Positions 60,320 through 64,000 of a stretch of 64,000 bases of DNA are shown here, piece by piece (the stretch's first letter is position 1; every line of letters starts with the position of its first letter). The notes beneath the pieces are model-generated. The model ran no database searches. It saw nothing but the letters and a program-made list of their open reading frames with translations, and had not been told where the DNA came from. The DNA comes from a virus. The stretch lies in IMG/VR virus record IMGVR_UViG_3300042336_000327, positions 62,001 through 126,000 of that record; one strand, written 5' to 3'. The position numbers were made by a program, and so were the translations under genes.

Positions 60320-62377
60320 ATGACACGATTACTTCCCATATCAGAAGATGTTGAGATTGTTCTATCTCCAGAAACTCCTGTCATAGAGTATTCTCCAGAC
60401 CCTATTGATGAATATATTGTTGTTGTTGAGGATGCTGGAGATTGGGAAGAGATTCATGGTTACATCATCAATGAAAATGAGATTGATGGAATTCCAAATA
60501 GGGCAATACCCTGCATAAACACTCAAGAACATTCTCTTAGAACTTCGATTTATTTGATGAGTCAGGAAGAGGCAGAAGTTCTCAAGTCTCATCCTAAAAT
60601 TGAAAGTGTGGAATTGAATCCAGAAAAGTATCCGCAACCACAATCGACCGATACTCTAAGATATAAAAAACCAATTGCATTTAATAAACCTGAATTAGTC
60701 GCTGCTTTTGATACTGAGACAACTTATTTTCTAAATGAGACTCGTTCTAATTGGTCTCACTTATTTGTTACTAATCCCACGAGTTTGCCATTTAAAGGAG
60801 TTGGTGTTACTAGCACAACGTATGCTGAGAGTGATGTTGAATATTCTTTGACGGGTAGAGGAGTTGATGCAGTCATTATTGATTCTGGAGTTGCTCATTT
60901 GCATCCAGAATTTCAAAGTCCAGATGGAACTTATAGAGTTAAAGATGTAATTCTTGATGGTCCATATAAAGTTGATCCTGATTACTTTACAAGTAGGGGT
61001 TTAACTTATACTAAGATTGTGGATGGCGTGAATCTTGGAGTTGGTATTGTGACAACTGCAGCTGCTGCATGGTGGAGCACTGCAGCTAGTCGCTCTGCTG
61101 CGTTTCAAAGTTTAGGAACAGTTTCGGTAACTGCTTTATATACTGTTCCTCATGTAGCAACTAAAACTTCTAATGCGAGTAGTAATCAATTGGTTGATGG
61201 TCATGGGACTGCTTGTGCTTCTCAAATCGGTGGTAAATCTTTTGGATTAGCATTTGAGTGCAACTTATGGAATATTAGAATTTCTCTTAGTGGAGTAGGT
61301 GGATATATTGCTGGGTCATCAGCACTGGATATTTGTACTATTTGGCACCAGGCAAAAAGAATTGCTCAGAATGGAAATCCAGATCCTACGATTATTAATA
61401 ATAGTTGGGGTCAGACTTCAACAACTGGTAATACAAATGGTACTCCATATAGTCATGGATATCGAGGTGCAACATTAAGTTATACTGGCAATGGAAGTAG
61501 TTTCACTGTTCAGGCAAATGCTGGTGCTTGCAGAAATACAAAATCTTTTACTTATAATACTGGTGGGGGAACCGCTTTATCTGCTTATTCTGGCAGCGGT
61601 GAATATACTCCACATTCTGCAACAACAAGTGCTTCAGCAGAAAATGCCATTGCTGCTGGATGTATCGTTGTAACATCTGCAGGAAATCAAAATCAAAAGT
61701 TTTCTGATGAAACTGATGTAGATTTTAATAATTGGTATAGTTCCACAACGAATTATGTTAATCGTTGTGGGGGGGTTAGTAGAGGATTCACTGGCATTCA
61801 TGAGAGGAAAAAAGGAACTATACGAGTGGGTGCTTTAGATTGTTCTGTAGAGCCAGCAGATTCAAAGCAAGGATCTACTCCATATGCAATCAGGAGAGTT
61901 TGTTATTCTAACTCTGGTCCAATGATTAATGTTTGGGCACCTGCAGAAATGACCATGGCTGCAGGATATACATCCACATATGAAGATTTTGCGAGACAGG
62001 ATAATATAACTTTTTATGATACTTGGTTTAATGGCACCAGCTCTGCAGGACCAAATACTTGTTCAGCAATTGCTTTGTATCTTGAATCAAATCGAAAAGC
62101 AACGCAAGCAGATGTACATGAGTGGTTAGATAGACATGGAAGTGTAGAAATCAATTTGTCAGATCCATATCCAGACCCAAATTCTACGGGATATTGGTCA
62201 CAGACTTATAATGCTACTTTTGATTCTGCATCTAGTACTAATGATTCTTATAATGTTCGTGGTAATGGTAGTTTGAGAGGTGCTCCTAAGAAAGTCCTTC
62301 GAAACCCTTTTGCAACTAATCAGCAGAGTTCAATTTCTGGTGTCCAGATGTCTGGCATTTTATTCACCCAATCCTAA
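60320..62377 (+). CDS. Subtilisin-like serine protease (S8 family) in the fibre cluster
   Basis: 685 residues. Catalytic Asp in VDAVIIDSGVAHLHPEF, His in LVDGHGTACASQIGGK, oxyanion Asn in CIVVTSAGNQNQ, Ser in FNGTSSAGPNTCSAIAL. The N-terminal ~100 residues resemble an inhibitor-9-type propeptide (LMSQEEAEVLKSHPKIES). No signal peptide. The gene starts one base after the fibre gene and is probably a virion-associated protease that processes fibres or cuts host surface proteins. Confidence 0.9.
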   Translation: MTRLLPISEDVEIVLSPETPVIEYSPDPIDEYIVVVEDAGDWEEIHGYIINENEIDGIPNRAIPCINTQEHSLRTSIYLMSQEEAEVLKSHPKIESVELNPEKYPQPQSTDTLRYKKPIAFNKPELVAAFDTETTYFLNETRSNWSHLFVTNPTSLPFKGVGVTSTTYAESDVEYSLTGRGVDAVIIDSGVAHLHPEFQSPDGTYRVKDVILDGPYKVDPDYFTSRGLTYTKIVDGVNLGVGIVTTAAAAWWSTAASRSAAFQSLGTVSVTALYTVPHVATKTSNASSNQLVDGHGTACASQIGGKSFGLAFECNLWNIRISLSGVGGYIAGSSALDICTIWHQAKRIAQNGNPDPTIINNSWGQTSTTGNTNGTPYSHGYRGATLSYTGNGSSFTVQANAGACRNTKSFTYNTGGGTALSAYSGSGEYTPHSATTSASAENAIAAGCIVVTSAGNQNQKFSDETDVDFNNWYSSTTNYVNRCGGVSRGFTGIHERKKGTIRVGALDCSVEPADSKQGSTPYAIRRVCYSNSGPMINVWAPAEMTMAAGYTSTYEDFARQDNITFYDTWFNGTSSAGPNTCSAIALYLESNRKATQADVHEWLDRHGSVEINLSDPYPDPNSTGYWSQTYNATFDSASSTNDSYNVRGNGSLRGAPKKVLRNPFATNQQSSISGVQMSGILFTQS

Positions 62378-62380
62378 ATA
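62374..62380 (+). promoter_or_regulatory. Late-promoter-like motif CTAAATA
   Basis: CTAAATA overlaps the protease stop and lies 14 bp before ATG 62395. Confidence 0.5.
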
Positions 62381-62394
62381 CTTAAAAAAGAGAA

Positions 62395-63552
62395 ATGGCA
62401 GATAAGAAATTTGGAGTAAAACAGATAGATCTGATTGGTGCTTCTGGCACTCCAAACTTAACTAGTCCTAATAATTTAAATCTTAATGCTGTCACTGTCG
62501 CAATCAGCACAGATGTAACCATTGGTGGTCAGGTAACCTCCAATATTATTGTTGGAACTGGAAAATCAATTGGTATAGGCACGACAGTTCCAACAGGGGA
62601 CTTGGATGTTAGAGGACAGACAAATTTAAGTAATCTAAATGTTTCTGGTGTTTCTACATTTGCTGGAATCACTACAGTTACTGGATCTACTTTATTTTCT
62701 AAGCAACTGGATGTTGTTGGTGTTTCTACATTTAGAACTAATGTCGATATTTACAATGGAATTTTATCATTAAAAACACCTACTGATGAAAATGTTTTTT
62801 CACTCTCATATAGTGCTGCTAATGATGATGTAACTTTCAATTTTCAACAGACTGGTGGAACTGGAGGAAGTCGAGTTATATATCAATTACTTGATAATGC
62901 AGAATTTTATATTAGTAATGCTTCAACTGGTGGTGGTATTGCAAGATTTGTTGCGAATGGTGCCAACGAACTTTATTATGATGATGTTAAAAAGTTTGAA
63001 ACTCTCGGTGCTGGTGTAACAATCAATGGAACTACCTTTACCAACCAATTAAGTGTTTCTGGTGTTTCTACATTTGTTGGAATTGCCACTCATTCTGCGT
63101 CTTTATTTGGAACTCAAGCATCCTTTACTGGTGTAGTCACAGCAACATCATTCTCTGGATCTAATACTCTTAAATCAAGGACAATAGTATCTGGAGTTAC
63201 AACATCAATTCCAAATAATGGAATTGGCAATACTAATATTACTGGATTTAAGTCTTACTCATTAATGAAGGTTGGTCTTTCTACTGCAGGTTGGTTGAGA
63301 CTATATACTGATAGTGCATCTCGCTCTGCTGATGCCTCTCGTTCGATTGGTATTGATCCATCACCTGGAAGTGGAGTGATTGCTGAGGTTATCACCACAG
63401 GCATTTCAACAACGCAAATCATATCTCCTTTTGTAATGGGTGGTAATTTGAATAACCCTGCTGATACTACAGTTTATGCAGCAATCACGAATCTTTCTGG
63501 AGTCACTTCAAGTATTTCTGTAAATCTAACACTTCTTCAACTGGAGGCATAA
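62395..63552 (+). CDS. Fibre-type structural protein with VSGVSTF repeats
   Basis: A 385-residue beta-rich protein with repeated LNVSGVSTFAGITT, LDVVGVSTFRTN and LSVSGVSTFVGIAT units, as found in phage tail-fibre and cell-surface proteins of cyanophages. Gly, Ser, Thr and Val rich, no signal peptide. Follows the protease within the fibre cluster. Confidence 0.78.
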   Translation: MADKKFGVKQIDLIGASGTPNLTSPNNLNLNAVTVAISTDVTIGGQVTSNIIVGTGKSIGIGTTVPTGDLDVRGQTNLSNLNVSGVSTFAGITTVTGSTLFSKQLDVVGVSTFRTNVDIYNGILSLKTPTDENVFSLSYSAANDDVTFNFQQTGGTGGSRVIYQLLDNAEFYISNASTGGGIARFVANGANELYYDDVKKFETLGAGVTINGTTFTNQLSVSGVSTFVGIATHSASLFGTQASFTGVVTATSFSGSNTLKSRTIVSGVTTSIPNNGIGNTNITGFKSYSLMKVGLSTAGWLRLYTDSASRSADASRSIGIDPSPGSGVIAEVITTGISTTQIISPFVMGGNLNNPADTTVYAAITNLSGVTSSISVNLTLLQLEA

Positions 63553-63559
63553 GTAACAA

Positions 63560-64000
63560 ATGGCTATTACGACTACAACATTTACAAAATCAGTAGGATG
63601 GGCAAGAACTGATGTGATTGATCAGTTGGAGCAAGCATTCACTTGGTTAGAATTGCACGGAACTCAGATATCAGGACTTGTGACCAGTATTAGTTCTTAT
63701 AGTGGTGGTGGAACGGTTGGATCTTCTGGTACATATTATTATGATGTTCCTGTCGCAACTACAACTGGTATTGGGACAGGAGCAACATTTGATATTAGTA
63801 GAACTAGTGGTTCAATATCTGCTGTTTATGTCAATCGTCCAGGAGAAAATTATGTTCAAGGAGAATATGTAACTCTATCTGCTGCTGATATTGGTGGCGG
63901 ATCTGCGGTTGCGATAGGAATTACTGTAAATGTTGATGGTGGTGCATCTCCAGTTGGATATGGATCAACCAATCAATTTTTTGATAAAAACTTCACACCT
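63560..64000 (+). CDS. Fibre- or baseplate-type protein, 5' part (cut by window edge)
   Basis: ATG 63560, open to the window end (147 codons). MAITTTTFTKSVGWARTDVI, then QLEQAFTWLELHGTQISGLV; Gly/Ser/Thr-rich with TFDISRTSGSISAVYVNRPG, ENYVQGEYVTLSAADIGGGS. The style matches structural proteins of cyanomyoviruses. Function uncertain because the rest is missing. Confidence 0.75.
   Translation, partial: MAITTTTFTKSVGWARTDVIDQLEQAFTWLELHGTQISGLVTSISSYSGGGTVGSSGTYYYDVPVATTTGIGTGATFDISRTSGSISAVYVNRPGENYVQGEYVTLSAADIGGGSAVAIGITVNVDGGASPVGYGSTNQFFDKNFTP

Overview
This window reads as part of the genome of a T4-like cyanomyovirus infecting marine picocyanobacteria, most likely Synechococcus. The evidence is T4-type replication genes (UvsX, gp41 helicase, gp61 primase, NrdA/NrdB), the cyanophage MazG, and a set of host-like metabolic genes: gnd, PTOX, talC, pstS, a cyanobacterial SLH-domain porin, two Hli proteins and a 2Fe-2S ferredoxin. 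Nine tRNA genes and many copies of an NATAAATA/CTAAATA late-promoter motif agree with this. I saw no integrase, IS element or CRISPR array. The window starts inside uvsX and ends inside a fibre-type gene.

Layout. 1-2400: uvsX, gp41, mazG, tRNA-Ala. 2473-4066: three tandem 2-oxoglutarate (2OG) oxygenase paralogues. 4088-10805: unknown and probable virion or internal-head proteins, several with T4 prohead-protease-like sites. 10818-15248: primase and ribonucleotide reductase. 15249-16472: a GIY-YIG endonuclease cassette inserted at the 3' end of nrdB, with the nrdB tail duplicated on its far side. 16531-19983: an internal-protein-like gene, a GIY-YIG-like protein, and two hydrolases (C39-like peptidase, lysozyme) sharing one N-terminal module. 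19984-28199: an envelope-facing region with an outer-membrane-barrel candidate, zincin, lipase, nuclease, a reverse-strand operon of secreted proteins and a tail-lysozyme-type enzyme.

28186-36778: tRNAs, an HNH endonuclease, more 2OG oxygenases and a cupin, then a phosphate-stress cassette (porin and PstS, both behind Pho-box-like repeats) and a Dps ferritin. 36894-41671: Gnd, PTOX, many tiny membrane proteins, an HNH gene overlapping tRNA-Pro. 41811-55603: one tightly coupled operon of about 19 genes for sugar-phosphate metabolism and glycosylation, including an RpiB-HldE(C) fusion, an HldE(N)-type kinase, an AraD-type epimerase, TalC, a HAD phosphatase, two SDR epimerases and about eight glycosyltransferase-like proteins. 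55706-57221: Hli, ferredoxin, Hli and peroxiredoxin. 57481-64000: a collagen-like fibre, a subtilase and fibre-type proteins.

How the genes may work together. Gnd and TalC push host carbon through the pentose phosphate pathway toward nucleotides, supported by NrdAB. The sugar operon could draw from the same pool to make an activated sugar, and its glycosyltransferases could decorate a virion protein or a host glycan. The porin and PstS should raise phosphate uptake under host PhoB control. Hli, ferredoxin, PTOX, Dps and peroxiredoxin manage photosynthetic electron flow and oxidative stress. Regulation is compact: four terminator hairpins carry a sigma70-type -35 hexamer in or at the loop, with a -10 hexamer 17-18 bp downstream; two other hairpins carry the late motif in the loop; endonuclease genes sit behind inverted repeats next to late promoters. 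All functions are inferred by reading the sequence; no database search was possible.
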